DNA from: Vibrio marinisediminis
GTDB lineage: Bacteria; Pseudomonadota; Gammaproteobacteria; Enterobacterales; Vibrionaceae
NCBI RefSeq assembly: GCF_014050145.1
Contig: NZ_JACFYF010000003.1
Location: 186,001 to 250,000 of the forward strand
Direction: 5' to 3'
DNA length: 64,000 nucleotides
The position numbers and the translations under genes were made by a program. Of the stretch, positions 1 through 9,292 are shown in pieces. Position 1 is the first letter of the stretch, and every line of letters begins with the position of its first letter. The notes under the pieces were generated by a model. That model searched no databases. It had not been told where the DNA came from and saw only the letters and a list, made by a program, of their open reading frames with translations.

Positions 1-39
1 ATAGGCAGACATGGTGTTGCTCGATTGAATAAATAAAGA

Positions 40-64
40 GGGAGGATTCTCTCATAATCCTCCC
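40..64 (-). terminator. Terminator of the AI-2E-type permease gene
   Basis: A perfect 9-bp stem (GGGAGGATT / AATCCTCCC) with a 7-base loop lies just past the stop codon of the leftward permease gene. Read on the minus strand it is followed by a T-rich tail (TCTTTATTTATT), so it fits a rho-independent terminator for that gene. Confidence 0.75.
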
Positions 65-71
65 GTGCGTG

Positions 72-1157
72 CTAACTCTTATCTTGTTGGTCTAAGAAGT
101 CAGAGAACTCTTCTTCATAGATATAGAAAAGCACCATAGTGACGGCAAAAATGATCGGACCATAAATCAAACCAATTAAACCGAACAGGTGCAAACCACC
201 TAATAGTGAGAAGAAAATCATCAGCGTATTCATGCCACCGCTACCTTGCATTAGCAATGGTCGCAGCAGGTTATCGATTGAACCCACTACCGCGATACTC
301 CAAACTAACAAGAAAATAGCCCACGATGTATCACCGGTGATAAATAGGTAGAGGGTCGCAGGGATCCAAATTAGAGCGGTTCCCACGACTGGAATAAATG
401 AAGCAAAGCCCATCATAGTGCCCCAGAAAAGCCCAGGGAAGCCAGCTAGCCACATACCAAAACCACCGGCAAGACCTTGCGCAATTGCGGTGAGGAATGA
501 GCCCATTACCGCTGATTTAGCGACTTTTTCCACTTCGTTAAGCAGTTTGTCTTCTTGGCTTCTCGACAGCGGTAGAATATGACGCATCGCTGAGATGATT
601 TTATCGTGGTCACGCAGCAAGAAGAACAACACAAACAGCATCAAGAAGAACGACATCAAAAAGTTAGTCGCATCGCCTAATATCTTGGCACTAAAGCCAA
701 CGATATTGGTGCCGAAAGTGGTCGCAAATTGTGCCACACGTTGAGCGATTTCTTGTGGTTTGATCTCTTCAAATGGCAGGTAGGTGTTCACCACTGAGAG
801 TGTTTTTACTACCCAAGGGTGAGCAAACACTTCTTGGATGCCGCCATGAGTCACCCAGTAATAGACGTTTTGTGAGAATAGAGTACCTTGCTGGACAATG
901 GCTGCGAAAACAAACAGTAATGGGATCACAATAATAAAAGTGAGTACGACGCAGGAAAGCAGCGAAACGATGTTTTTGTGATTTGGTAGCTTGCTCTCAA
1001 TCCATTCATGGATAGGGAACATCAGCAATGACAAGATAAAGGCCATTACAATTGAGTTTACATAAGGCTCAACTAATAAAAAACAGGCGGTGGCTGCGGC
1101 AAGCAACGCGGCGACTAGCACCCAGTGTCCTGAGGTGATTTTGATTTTTTCTGACAC
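72..1157 (-). CDS. AI-2E family transporter (PerM/YdiK-type permease)
   Basis: An inner membrane protein of about 361 residues with the family pattern: two N-terminal hydrophobic segments (about residues 10-55), another near 70-90, a soluble middle part with a polar helix (about 95-150), then a block of C-terminal membrane helices with glycine-rich loops. Members have been linked to export of autoinducer-2 or to Na+/H+ exchange; the substrate cannot be told from sequence. I chose the GTG at 1157, which has GGA at a workable distance. A TTG at 1169 would add four residues but has no visible ribosome binding site. It stands alone, divergent from the small ORF at 1235. Confidence 0.85.
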   Translation of the reverse strand: MSEKIKITSGHWVLVAALLAAATACFLLVEPYVNSIVMAFILSLLMFPIHEWIESKLPNHKNIVSLLSCVVLTFIIVIPLLFVFAAIVQQGTLFSQNVYYWVTHGGIQEVFAHPWVVKTLSVVNTYLPFEEIKPQEIAQRVAQFATTFGTNIVGFSAKILGDATNFLMSFFLMLFVLFFLLRDHDKIISAMRHILPLSRSQEDKLLNEVEKVAKSAVMGSFLTAIAQGLAGGFGMWLAGFPGLFWGTMMGFASFIPVVGTALIWIPATLYLFITGDTSWAIFLLVWSIAVVGSIDNLLRPLLMQGSGGMNTLMIFFSLLGGLHLFGLIGLIYGPIIFAVTMVLFYIYEEEFSDFLDQQDKS

Positions 1158-1234
1158 AATGTCGTCCAATAGGTAACCAAGATATAGAGTATAATGGCTC
1201 TAATTCAGGCTCTTATCAACGGAGAGTTAATTCG

Positions 1235-1357
1235 ATGGGGTGTTGTAACAAAGAAAAATGCAGCAGTGAGACAAGCACATTGGGTAAAAAACGTATCCCG
1301 TGGTTTGCGTTGTGCTTGGTTGCGATAGGGCTGTTAGTGGTTTTTAATTGGCAGTAA
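1235..1357 (+). CDS. Cys-rich single-pass membrane mini-protein (40 aa), unknown function
   Basis: A complete short ORF starts with ATG, is preceded by GGAGAG at a good distance, and ends at TAA just before a hairpin terminator. The protein begins MGCCNKEKCSS, giving three cysteines in CC-X4-C spacing, followed by a basic stretch (GKKR) and one hydrophobic segment of about 16 residues (about 23-38) ending FNWQ. This predicts a one-pass membrane peptide with the Cys-rich tail on the cytoplasmic side. I do not recognise a family. The ribosome binding site, terminator and composition make it more than a chance ORF. It lies between the divergent permease gene and convergent hemL. Confidence 0.6.
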   Translation: MGCCNKEKCSSETSTLGKKRIPWFALCLVAIGLLVVFNWQ

Positions 1358-1379
1358 AAAGGCTGCCGAAGCAGCCTTT
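1358..1379. terminator. Bidirectional terminator, mini-protein gene / hemL
   Basis: AAAGGCTGC, loop CGAA, GCAGCCTTT. The U-tract is best on the minus strand (hemL), and TTTGATTT follows on the plus strand. It sits between two convergent genes. Confidence 0.75.
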
Positions 1380-1397
1380 GATTTCACCGAAATATAA

Positions 1398-2690
1398 TTA
1401 AGCTTCTTGAGCTAGAATTTCAAAACAGCGATCGGCAGCATTCAATGTTGCTTCGACTTCTTTACTGCCATGAGCAAGAGAAGTAAAGCTCGCCTCAAAT
1501 GCTGAAGGTGCTAGGTAAACACCATTTTTAAGCATTAGGTGGAAGAAGCGCTTAAAGCGTTCAACATCACATTTCGTCACGTCGTCGTAGCAAGTCACGC
1601 TTTCTTGTTCTGTAAAGAAGAAGCCAAACATGCCGCCAACTTGGTTAACCACAAGTGGGATTCCATGTTTGTCGGCTAGCTGCTTGAAGCCTGTTGCTAG
1701 TTGTTTGGTGATTAATGCTAAACGCTCTTCATTACCTTCTGCACGAAGTACGTTCAAACAAGCAAAGCCCGCCGCCATTGCGACTGGGTTGCCTGAAAGT
1801 GTGCCAGCTTGGTAAACCGGACCTGTCGGTGCGATGTATTGCATCACTTCTTTACGACCACCAAACGCCCCTACTGGCATACCGCCACCAATCACTTTAC
1901 CAAGTGTGGTTAGATCTGGTTTGATATTGTAGTGAGCTTGAGCGCCGCCAAGAGCAACGCGGAAACCTGTCATGACTTCATCAAAAATCAGCAGTGCGCC
2001 TTCTTGGTCACAGATTTCACGTAGACCTTGGTGGAAGCCTTCTACTGGTGGAATACAGTTCATGTTGCCCGCGACAGGTTCAACGATGATACAAGCGATT
2101 TCACCTTTGTTAGCGGCGAATAGTTCACGTACTGATTCAAGATCGTTGAATGTTGCTGTTAGTGTGTATTTTGCAAAATCAGCAGGTACGCCAGGAGAGC
2201 TAGGCTGTCCTAGAGTCAAGGCACCAGAGCCTGCTTTTACTAGCAAACTGTCAGCGTGACCATGGTAGCAACCTTCAAATTTCATGATTTTGTCACGACC
2301 AGTGAAGCCACGAGCTAAGCGAATCGCGCTCATGGTCGCTTCTGTACCTGAGCTCACCATACGAACTTGTTCCATTGAAGGTACAAGCTCGCTCACCAAC
2401 TCAGCCATGTTGATTTCTAGTTCAGTTGGTGCACCAAAGCTCAAACCGCGTTGAGCTGCATCAATTACCGCTTCACGGATCAGAGCGTGGTTGTGACCTA
2501 AGATCATCGGTCCCCAAGAACCAACGTAATCAATATAAGCCTTACCGTCGGCATCAAAAATAAGAGGGCCATCAGCGCGTTCTACAAAAATGGGAGCGCC
2601 ACCAACACCGTTAAAAGCACGAACGGGAGAGTTGACCCCTCCAGGAATAGTTTTTTGCGCTTTTTCATACAGGTCTGCTGATTTGGTCAT
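1398..2690 (-). CDS. hemL: Glutamate-1-semialdehyde 2,1-aminomutase
   Basis: A class III PLP-dependent aminotransferase that converts glutamate-1-semialdehyde to 5-aminolevulinate, the last step of the C5 route into heme and other tetrapyrroles. The protein has the usual length (430 aa). It carries the PLP-binding motif SSGTEATM (about 113-120), FDEVMTGFR (about 236-244), and the PLP lysine in [10 protein letters not shown] at Lys265, the same number as in E. coli. The ATG at 2690 is preceded by AGAGGAT on the minus strand. It is transcribed alone, divergent from erpA, with a terminator at 1358-1379. Confidence 0.97.
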   Translation of the reverse strand: MTKSADLYEKAQKTIPGGVNSPVRAFNGVGGAPIFVERADGPLIFDADGKAYIDYVGSWGPMILGHNHALIREAVIDAAQRGLSFGAPTELEINMAELVSELVPSMEQVRMVSSGTEATMSAIRLARGFTGRDKIMKFEGCYHGHADSLLVKAGSGALTLGQPSSPGVPADFAKYTLTATFNDLESVRELFAANKGEIACIIVEPVAGNMNCIPPVEGFHQGLREICDQEGALLIFDEVMTGFRVALGGAQAHYNIKPDLTTLGKVIGGGMPVGAFGGRKEVMQYIAPTGPVYQAGTLSGNPVAMAAGFACLNVLRAEGNEERLALITKQLATGFKQLADKHGIPLVVNQVGGMFGFFFTEQESVTCYDDVTKCDVERFKRFFHLMLKNGVYLAPSAFEASFTSLAHGSKEVEATLNAADRCFEILAQEA

Positions 2691-2863
2691 TGATATATCC
2701 TCTTTATGATTGCTCGGACCAATTTAGGAGGGCATTGTACCTGCCAAATAAGCCATGAAAAACGTTTTCCCACATATTCTGAGTAAAATTAGACCAAAGT
2801 GGCGTATTGATGGTTTAGAAAGTTGGTTGAAACAGTCTGAAATCAATCATTCGTGGTGAATAC

Positions 2864-2892
2864 TTGAACGCTGCACTCAGGTATTAGATAAT
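2864..2892 (+). promoter_or_regulatory. Sigma-70-like promoter for erpA
   Basis: -35 TTGAAC (2864-2869), 17-base spacer, -10 GATAAT (2887-2892), about 80 bases before the erpA start. The rest of the hemL-erpA intergenic stretch (2691-2980) shows no ORF or strong hairpin. It must also hold the hemL promoter, which I cannot place. Confidence 0.5.
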
Positions 2893-2980
2893 CATCTAAA
2901 TCAATAAAACAAAACTGCTGTGCAAAAGACGACCAAACATTGGTGCTAGTAAGCAGTAGAGACAAGTGAGAGAGGTCGGT

Positions 2981-3322
2981 GTGAGCGAAGCCAATATTCC
3001 CCTAACATTTTCTGATGCGGCAGCAAAGCGTGTTAACACTCTGATTGCTGAAGAAGAAAATCCAAATTTGAAGCTACGAGTGTACATCACTGGTGGTGGC
3101 TGTAGTGGTTTCCAGTACGGTTTCACATTTGATGAAAACGTTAACGAAGGTGATACGACAATCGTTAACAGTGGTGTGACCTTAGTGGTTGACCCAATGA
3201 GTCTTCAATACCTAATCGGTGGTCAAGTTGACTACATGGAAGGTTTGGAAGGTTCGCGTTTCTTTGTTAACAACCCAAATGCCACAACAACTTGTGGTTG
3301 CGGTGCGTCATTTAGCGTGTAA
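2981..3322 (+). CDS. erpA: Iron-sulfur cluster insertion protein ErpA
   Basis: An A-type Fe-S carrier that delivers clusters to apo-enzymes, including those of the isoprenoid pathway. The 113-aa protein contains the three conserved cysteines, in GGGCSGFQ (about residue 41) and the C-terminal [10 protein letters not shown] chose the GTG at 2981 ([10 protein letters not shown]) because it matches the family start and has AGAGAGG six bases upstream. An upstream in-frame GTG at 2966 would add MREVG and overlap that ribosome binding site. The gene is monocistronic, with its own promoter and terminator. Confidence 0.96.
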   Translation: MSEANIPLTFSDAAAKRVNTLIAEEENPNLKLRVYITGGGCSGFQYGFTFDENVNEGDTTIVNSGVTLVVDPMSLQYLIGGQVDYMEGLEGSRFFVNNPNATTTCGCGASFSV

Positions 3323-3345
3323 GCAAGAAGTGTCATTAATTGATT

Positions 3346-3369
3346 AAGCTGCCATAGGCAGCTTTTTTT
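3346..3369 (+). terminator. erpA terminator
   Basis: AAGCTGCC, loop ATA, GGCAGCTT followed by a run of T. It is a classic rho-independent terminator shortly after the erpA stop. Confidence 0.88.
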
Positions 3370-3448
3370 ACGCCACAGCATAAAGCTGTTTATTTTACGA
3401 CCAGTATCATGTTTGCGTCTGTTAAACTAAACGGTACTTTTTGTAAAC

Positions 3449-3476
3449 TTGTCATCTCGCTCAGCCTTGTTATGCT
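3449..3476 (+). promoter_or_regulatory. Promoter of the RND efflux operon
   Basis: -35 TTGTCA (3449-3454), 16-base spacer, extended -10 TGTTATGCT with TATGCT at 3471-3476. It is the best sigma-70 match in the 263-base gap between erpA and the adaptor gene, and leaves a leader of roughly 100 bases. Confidence 0.5.
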
Positions 3477-3585
3477 AGCCCTAGCTAAGAACTAGCTTCG
3501 TCCTTTTTGAACAAAAAATGATAAAAAACAGTAAAAAGGGATCTTAAGCGCACTGGATGTTTGCTTCTGAAGTACAAGGATTATT

Positions 3586-4692
3586 ATGGCTAAGTTATCT
3601 CTCTTTCGTTTTTTATCAGTAAGACCTTATTTTATCTCGCTAATTTTGGTGGTGATATTGGGGACTTGGTTAGCGCTGGGTCACTCGAACTCTGAAGAGA
3701 ATCCACCACCTAAGCAAGGTAAAGAGACACCCGTTCCGCTGGCAAAAGTTGCCTTTCAAACATTTAAAGCCCAATCGACCCATAAGACTATCGACCTCTA
3801 TGGTAGAACCGCGCCCGATCGTGAAGCTAAGCTGGGGGCAGAGATTGCAGGAAAAATCATATCTTTGCAGGTAAAGAAAGGCGATAGAGTTGAGCGGAAT
3901 CAAGTGATTGCACGGATAGATACCGGTGATCTTGAAATACAATTGCAGCGCGCACAAGCCATGCTGGCGGTGAGAGAAAAGGAATTTAAAGCGGCACAAT
4001 CCTTAAAGCGTAAAGGACTGCAAGGTGAAGTTGCTTTTGCTAACGCACAAGCGTCGCTCGTGGAAGCCAAAGCAATGGTGACTAACGCGAAACTGGCACT
4101 ACGTAATACCAGAGTGACAGCGCCATTTGATGGCATTGTTGATTATCTATTTATTGAAAAAGGTGATTTTGTTGGCGTCGGAGACCCGGTTGCGACTCTG
4201 ATCGATCTCGAAAAAATCATCATTGAGGCGGATGTAAGCGAACGTCACATTCAAGACCTCAAATTGAACCAGAGTGCGATGGTTCGTTTTATCAACGGTC
4301 AAGAGACTACCGGGAGTGTTCGCTATATTGCACGCGTTTCTTCCACAGCGACCAATACTTTCCCAATCGAAATTGAAGTGGATAACCCTCAACAACTCAT
4401 TCCAGCAGGTGTAAGCACCGAAGTTGAATTGAACCTCAAAGATCAGTTGGCAGTTAAGGTGACGCCTGCCATGTTGGCATTGGATGAAGTGGGCAATTTA
4501 GGCGTTAAAACCCTGGTCGATGACGACAAAATCAAGTTTATTCCCATTCAGCTCGTGAAAGCTGAGCAAGATGGGGTGTGGCTGACTGGGCTTGGGGAGC
4601 AAGTGAGCATCATCACCACAGGGCAAGGTTTTGTTAGGGACGGGGATCAAGTGATTGCTGTTCTAAATCAAAATCAGGAATCTTACCAGTAG
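3586..4692 (+). CDS. RND efflux periplasmic adaptor subunit (membrane fusion protein)
   Basis: The adaptor that links an inner membrane RND pump to an outer membrane channel. It is 368 aa with an N-terminal membrane anchor (about residues 14-31) and no lipobox. The biotinyl-lipoyl-like half motif follows (AEIAGKIISLQVKKGDRVERNQ, split here as residues about 86-107), then a coiled-coil alpha-hairpin rich in Lys, Glu and Ala (about 115-165), the second lipoyl half (TRVTAPFDGIVDYLFIEKGD), and a beta-barrel domain. The pump gene begins 8 bases downstream with its own AGGAGG ribosome binding site. No channel gene is adjacent, so TolC (28006-29316) is the likely partner. It resembles V. cholerae VexJ-type adaptors by position after erpA; the name is not certain. 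Confidence 0.9.
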   Translation: MAKLSLFRFLSVRPYFISLILVVILGTWLALGHSNSEENPPPKQGKETPVPLAKVAFQTFKAQSTHKTIDLYGRTAPDREAKLGAEIAGKIISLQVKKGDRVERNQVIARIDTGDLEIQLQRAQAMLAVREKEFKAAQSLKRKGLQGEVAFANAQASLVEAKAMVTNAKLALRNTRVTAPFDGIVDYLFIEKGDFVGVGDPVATLIDLEKIIIEADVSERHIQDLKLNQSAMVRFINGQETTGSVRYIARVSSTATNTFPIEIEVDNPQQLIPAGVSTEVELNLKDQLAVKVTPAMLALDEVGNLGVKTLVDDDKIKFIPIQLVKAEQDGVWLTGLGEQVSIITTGQGFVRDGDQVIAVLNQNQESYQ

Positions 4693-4700
4693 GAGGCAGT

Positions 4701-7700
4701 ATGTTTACTCTCATTGATGCTGCTTTGTCGCGTACGCGAACTATGTTGGTATTGCTGGTGTTCATTCTGATCGCTGGCGTGATCACTTATATCACCATTC
4801 CTAAAGAATCTAGCCCTGATATCACTATTCCAATTATCTACGTTTCTGTTGGTCACCAAGGAATATCTCCTGTTGATGCAGAGCGATTATTGGTTCGTCC
4901 GATAGAACAAGAACTGCGTTCAATTGAAGGGGTTAAGGAAATGACCTCAACGGCTTCTGAAGGTCACGCGTCAGTGATGTTGGAATTTTCCGTTGGCATG
5001 GATCTCAATAAAGCGATGGCTGATGTGCGTGAAGCGGTGGATTTGGCAAAGCCGAAACTGCCAGCTGATAGCGATGAGCCAACCGTGAATGAAGTAACGT
5101 TGGCATCGGAAGAGCCGGTATTGTCATTGGTTCTATATGGCACAGTGCCGGAACGGACCATTGTGCAAATTGCTCGTCGATTACAAGATAAATTGGAAAG
5201 CTATCGCCAAGTTCTGGAAGTCAATATTGCTGGTGATCGTGAAGACATCGTTGAGATCATTGTCGACCCGCTATTGATGGAAAGCTATGGTCTCGATCAG
5301 GCTGATATTTATAACTTGGTTGCGCTGAACAACCGAGTGGTTGCTGCCGGTTTTGTTGATACGGGCTATGGACGTTTTTCGGTCAAAGTCCCATCGGTGT
5401 TCGACTCAATCAAAGATGTACTTGAACTGCCGATCAAAGTCGATGGTAAGCAAGTGATCACATTTGCCGATGTGGCCACTGTGCGCCGTGCATTTCGTGA
5501 CCCTGAAAGTTACGCCCGCTTAGATGGCGAATCCGCCGTCGTGCTTGATGTCAGCAAGCGAGCGGGAGAGAACATTATTGAAACTGTCGCGCTGGTTAAA
5601 GCGGTGCTGACTGAAGCGCAAAAAAGCCCAGAATGGCCGAATAATCTGCTGGTGAAATACACTTGGGATCAGTCGGACGACGTTAAAATGATGCTTAATG
5701 ATCTGCAAAACAACATTTTATCGGCGATCATTTTGGTGGTAATTGTCATTATCGCCATCTTGGGAATGCGTACGGCGATGTTGGTCGGTATCTCAATTCC
5801 CGGTTCATTTTTGGCAGGGCTACTTGCGCTTTCCGTGTTCGGTATCACTATCAATATCATCGTCCTATTCTCATTTATTATGGCGGTCGGGATGTTGGTT
5901 GATGGCGCTATCGTGGTAACGGAGTTTGCAGATAGGCGGATGCAAGAAGGCACGCCAAGGAAGCAAGCGTATCGAGATGCAGCCAAACGGATGGCATGGC
6001 CAATTACCGCCTCCACAGCAACAACGTTAGCGGCCTTTGCGCCACTGCTGTTTTGGCCTGATATCACTGGCGAGTTTATGAAATATTTGCCGCTCACTCT
6101 GATAGCGACACTAGCGGCGTCACTGGTGATGGCAATGTTGTTTGTACCGGTATTGGGTGGATTATTTGGTAAACCACAAAATGTTACATCAGAGAGCCGC
6201 AAGAAAATGGTTGCGCTACATGATGGTGACTTCACGCAAGCCACTGGCATTACCAAGCTCTATTTCCACACCCTCAATGTTGCACTTAAACACCCAATTA
6301 AGATTTTGTTGCTCGCCATAGCACTGGCCTTTGGTGTGGGGGCAGCGTACAACAAAGCGGGCTTAGGAGCAGAATTTTTCCCTGAAGTCGATCCGCCATT
6401 TTTTACTGTCAAAGTGCGTTCTTATGGTGATCTTTCGATCAATGAGAAAGATAACATCATGCGTGATATTGAGCAGTTGATGTTGGGGCATGATGAATTT
6501 GAAAGTGTCTATACCCGAACAGGTGGCGACGATGAAATTGGTCAAATCCAAATTACCCCTGTCGATTGGCAGTATCGCCGCAAAGTGAAAGATATTATTG
6601 AAGAGCTTAAGCACCAAACTGATCAATATGCCGGGGTTGAAATCGAATACAAATTCCCAGATGCCGGACCGCCTGTGGAAAGTGATTTGGTGATTGAAAT
6701 GTCATCACTTAACCTCAGTGAATTGGACGCAGCGGCAAAACAAGTTCGAGATTGGGCGAATAATCATGCTGCGTTGACCAATATCAGCGATAACTCTAGT
6801 AAAGAGGGGATTGATTGGCAGATCGATATTCGACGTGACGATGCTTCTCGTTTTGCGGCAGATGCTACCTTAGTGGGCAATACGGTTCAGTTTGTTACCA
6901 ATGGACTCACGATAGGGGATTACTTGCCTGATGATTCAACCGAAGAAGTCGATATCATCGTTCGCTACCCTGAGGATAAGCGCGACATTGGTAAGTTTGA
7001 TGAGCTGCGTGTCAAAACCGCACTTGGTATGGTGCCGATCACCAATTTTGCCAGTATTGTGCCTGACCACAAACAAGATACGATTCATCGCGTTGACGGG
7101 CACCGTATTATTAGCATTAAGGCGGATATCAAAGAAGGCTATAACCTAGCTCTAGAGTTGCCTAAGATTGAGCAGGCATTGAGTGAAATTGAATTTGCCA
7201 GTGGGGTTGAGTTTAAGCTACGTGGGCAAAATGAAGAGCAGCAAAACTCCTCTGCGTTTTTGCAAAATGCTTTCTTAGTCGCCTTAGTAGTGATGGCGCT
7301 GATTTTGATTACTCAGTTCAACAGCTTCTATCAGGCATTTCTTATTTTGAGTGCGGTATTGTTCTCAACGGTAGGGGTATTTGCAGGTTTGCTGATCTTC
7401 CAGCGACCGTTTGGTGTGGTTATGTCTGGGATTGGCGTCATCGCTCTTGCGGGTATTGTGGTTAACAACAATATTGTATTGATTGATACCTACAACCAAT
7501 TACGTCGTCGTGGCTTAGAGAAAAAAGAAGCTATCCTACGCACGGGCGTACAGCGTTTGAGACCAGTATTGCTCACCACAGTGACCACTATTCTTGGTTT
7601 GCTTCCAATGGTATTGGAAATGAACATCGACCTGCTCAATCAGAAAATTGAGTTTGGTGCACCAAGCACGCAGTGGTGGTCACAACTCGCCACTGCTGTT

Positions 7701-7823
7701 TCTGGTGGTTTGGCATTTGCGACATTGCTGACCTTGGTATTAACGCCGTGCTTGTTGATGTTAGGGCGAAATAAAATACCAGAAGAGGAAATGAGTGAGC
7801 CTGATTTCGTTGAGGCTAACTAA
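4701..7823 (+). CDS. RND efflux transporter permease (HAE1-like)
   Basis: An inner membrane proton-driven multidrug pump of 1040 aa, the usual size. It has the N-terminal helix, two large periplasmic loops (about 35-335 and 560-860), and two blocks of membrane helices (about 335-555 and 860-1020). The TM4 motif reads GMLVDGAIVV, so only one of the two AcrB relay aspartates is present (Asp401, Gly402). The TM10 motif reads VVNNNIVLID, with Asn922 at the AcrB Lys940 position. It is cotranscribed with the adaptor gene. Position after erpA suggests the VexK-type pump of Vibrio. Substrates are unknown. Confidence 0.92.
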   Translation: MFTLIDAALSRTRTMLVLLVFILIAGVITYITIPKESSPDITIPIIYVSVGHQGISPVDAERLLVRPIEQELRSIEGVKEMTSTASEGHASVMLEFSVGMDLNKAMADVREAVDLAKPKLPADSDEPTVNEVTLASEEPVLSLVLYGTVPERTIVQIARRLQDKLESYRQVLEVNIAGDREDIVEIIVDPLLMESYGLDQADIYNLVALNNRVVAAGFVDTGYGRFSVKVPSVFDSIKDVLELPIKVDGKQVITFADVATVRRAFRDPESYARLDGESAVVLDVSKRAGENIIETVALVKAVLTEAQKSPEWPNNLLVKYTWDQSDDVKMMLNDLQNNILSAIILVVIVIIAILGMRTAMLVGISIPGSFLAGLLALSVFGITINIIVLFSFIMAVGMLVDGAIVVTEFADRRMQEGTPRKQAYRDAAKRMAWPITASTATTLAAFAPLLFWPDITGEFMKYLPLTLIATLAASLVMAMLFVPVLGGLFGKPQNVTSESRKKMVALHDGDFTQATGITKLYFHTLNVALKHPIKILLLAIALAFGVGAAYNKAGLGAEFFPEVDPPFFTVKVRSYGDLSINEKDNIMRDIEQLMLGHDEFESVYTRTGGDDEIGQIQITPVDWQYRRKVKDIIEELKHQTDQYAGVEIEYKFPDAGPPVESDLVIEMSSLNLSELDAAAKQVRDWANNHAALTNISDNSSKEGIDWQIDIRRDDASRFAADATLVGNTVQFVTNGLTIGDYLPDDSTEEVDIIVRYPEDKRDIGKFDELRVKTALGMVPITNFASIVPDHKQDTIHRVDGHRIISIKADIKEGYNLALELPKIEQALSEIEFASGVEFKLRGQNEEQQNSSAFLQNAFLVALVVMALILITQFNSFYQAFLILSAVLFSTVGVFAGLLIFQRPFGVVMSGIGVIALAGIVVNNNIVLIDTYNQLRRRGLEKKEAILRTGVQRLRPVLLTTVTTILGLLPMVLEMNIDLLNQKIEFGAPSTQWWSQLATAVSGGLAFATLLTLVLTPCLLMLGRNKIPEEEMSEPDFVEAN

Positions 7824-7825
7824 AC

Positions 7826-7853
7826 AAAAAGCGCTGGTTATCCAGCGCTTTTT
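7826..7853. terminator. Bidirectional terminator, RND operon / mepM-like gene
   Basis: AAAAAGCGCTGG, loop TTAT, CCAGCGCTTTTT. A perfect 12-bp stem with T and A runs on both sides serves the two convergent genes. Confidence 0.9.
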
Positions 7854-7877
7854 ACAAGTCATACATAGAGTATTGAA

Positions 7878-9164
7878 TCAGTTATAAGCCAGTAGCTCAC
7901 GGTAGCGATCAAGCTTTTTCAATCTGATATCGGCATTGGCCATAAAGGTTTGCTTGGCTTTACCTACCAGAGATTTCGACTGCGGCAGTTTCACTGTTCT
8001 CGCGTTTTTATGTACGCCATTCACTAAGAATTCATAATGAAGGTGAGGTCCGGTCACTCGACCTGTCCCGCCTAATGTGCCGATAGTTTGTCCTTGCTTC
8101 ACTCGTTGTCCGGTCTTAACCATGCGGCGAGTTAAGTGTAGGTACTTGGTGATGTAGGTATTACTGTGTTTAATAAACACATAGTTACCGTTGAACTGGT
8201 TGTAACTCGACTTCTGTACGATACCATCACCTGCAGCCCAAATAGGTGTACCAACCGGTGCAGCGTAGTCTGTGCCTCGGTGAGCGCGAACTTTCCCCGT
8301 CACTGGATGGCGGCGGGTTGGGTTGAAATTAGATGTCACTCGACGGAAATCGAGGGGGGAGCGTAAGAATGCCTTCTTCATTGCTCGACCATTCTCATCG
8401 AAGTAGTTACCCGTTTTATCATCTAAGATGGCTTTGAAAGTATCACCTTGGTTGGTAAAAATAGCCGCAATGATCTGACCGCGTTCAACCACTTCACCTT
8501 CCACTATCTTTTCTTGGTAAAGAATTTTAAAGCTATCGCCTGAGCGAATATCAAGTGCAAAGTCGATATCCCAACCGAAGATGCCAGCTAATTCCATAAT
8601 TTGGTTTGCGGTTAGCCCCGCGCTGATAGCAGCATTCCAGAAGTTGGAGGTAATAGAGGCTTCAGCATAGTTATATTGGTAATTAACTTCTTTTGCTTCG
8701 ATGCCGCCTTTATAACTGTCAGCGGTTTTGGTGATGACATAGGCTTGGTAAGCATTAATCGGACGCTTAATTTGGATCAGTTCATCATCGGCGTTAAAAC
8801 CAAATTTAAGTACGTCGCCTGGTCTCAGTTTGGTTAATTGCTGTTTGATCTCTTTGCTGGCGGTCGTAAGGTTGTAAAGCAGTCGAGATGAAAGGTCAGC
8901 ACGCTGGAAGACAATCGCAGCACTCTCACCAGAGCCAACGGTAAATTTTTCCCAGCGAAGTTGAGATAGTGATGTGGTACTTGCTTGAATGGCAAGATTG
9001 GCAGGGTTAATTTCTACTGGGTACGCCTGACCCAATTGATATAACCCTTTTTCTTCGCGTAAGGATTTAGGTTCTGGCAATGCCAAAGCGGCGCCAATCA
9101 AAACGATAAACAGGATGATTAAAACTCGATGAACCCTTGGCAGGCGAGCAAAATGAGACAACAT
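7878..9164 (-). CDS. M23 peptidoglycan endopeptidase (MepM/Shy family)
   Basis: A zinc metallo-endopeptidase that cuts peptide crosslinks to allow insertion of new peptidoglycan. It is 428 aa with an N-terminal membrane anchor (about residues 13-30), an OapA/LysM-like middle region, and a C-terminal M23 (LytM) domain with the metal ligands in HRGTDYAAP and HLHYEF. These motifs are intact, so it should be an active enzyme and not a degenerate EnvC/NlpD-type activator. It is divergent from tyrS, the same arrangement I recall for V. cholerae ShyC, but I would not fix the paralogue name from this alone. Confidence 0.92.
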   Translation of the reverse strand: MLSHFARLPRVHRVLIILFIVLIGAALALPEPKSLREEKGLYQLGQAYPVEINPANLAIQASTTSLSQLRWEKFTVGSGESAAIVFQRADLSSRLLYNLTTASKEIKQQLTKLRPGDVLKFGFNADDELIQIKRPINAYQAYVITKTADSYKGGIEAKEVNYQYNYAEASITSNFWNAAISAGLTANQIMELAGIFGWDIDFALDIRSGDSFKILYQEKIVEGEVVERGQIIAAIFTNQGDTFKAILDDKTGNYFDENGRAMKKAFLRSPLDFRRVTSNFNPTRRHPVTGKVRAHRGTDYAAPVGTPIWAAGDGIVQKSSYNQFNGNYVFIKHSNTYITKYLHLTRRMVKTGQRVKQGQTIGTLGGTGRVTGPHLHYEFLVNGVHKNARTVKLPQSKSLVGKAKQTFMANADIRLKKLDRYRELLAYN

Positions 9165-9292
9165 CGTATGTCCGTATTAAAAATTCGACAAAAAAAGCTA
9201 GCTGACTAGTCTAACTGGTTTCAAAAAGCATCGCTATTCAAGTAAGATGTGAAATTATCAAATTTTTGCCAAATCTGTGGGAGTGAACAAGA

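Noticed and set aside
2966-2980. Longer ErpA start at GTG 2966
   Set aside because: It would place the start inside the AGAGAGG ribosome site and add residues absent from the family; GTG 2981 fits better.
5669-6256. 195-codon minus-strand open frame inside the RND pump gene
   Set aside because: A mirror of the hydrophobic coding strand; no start signal or family resemblance.
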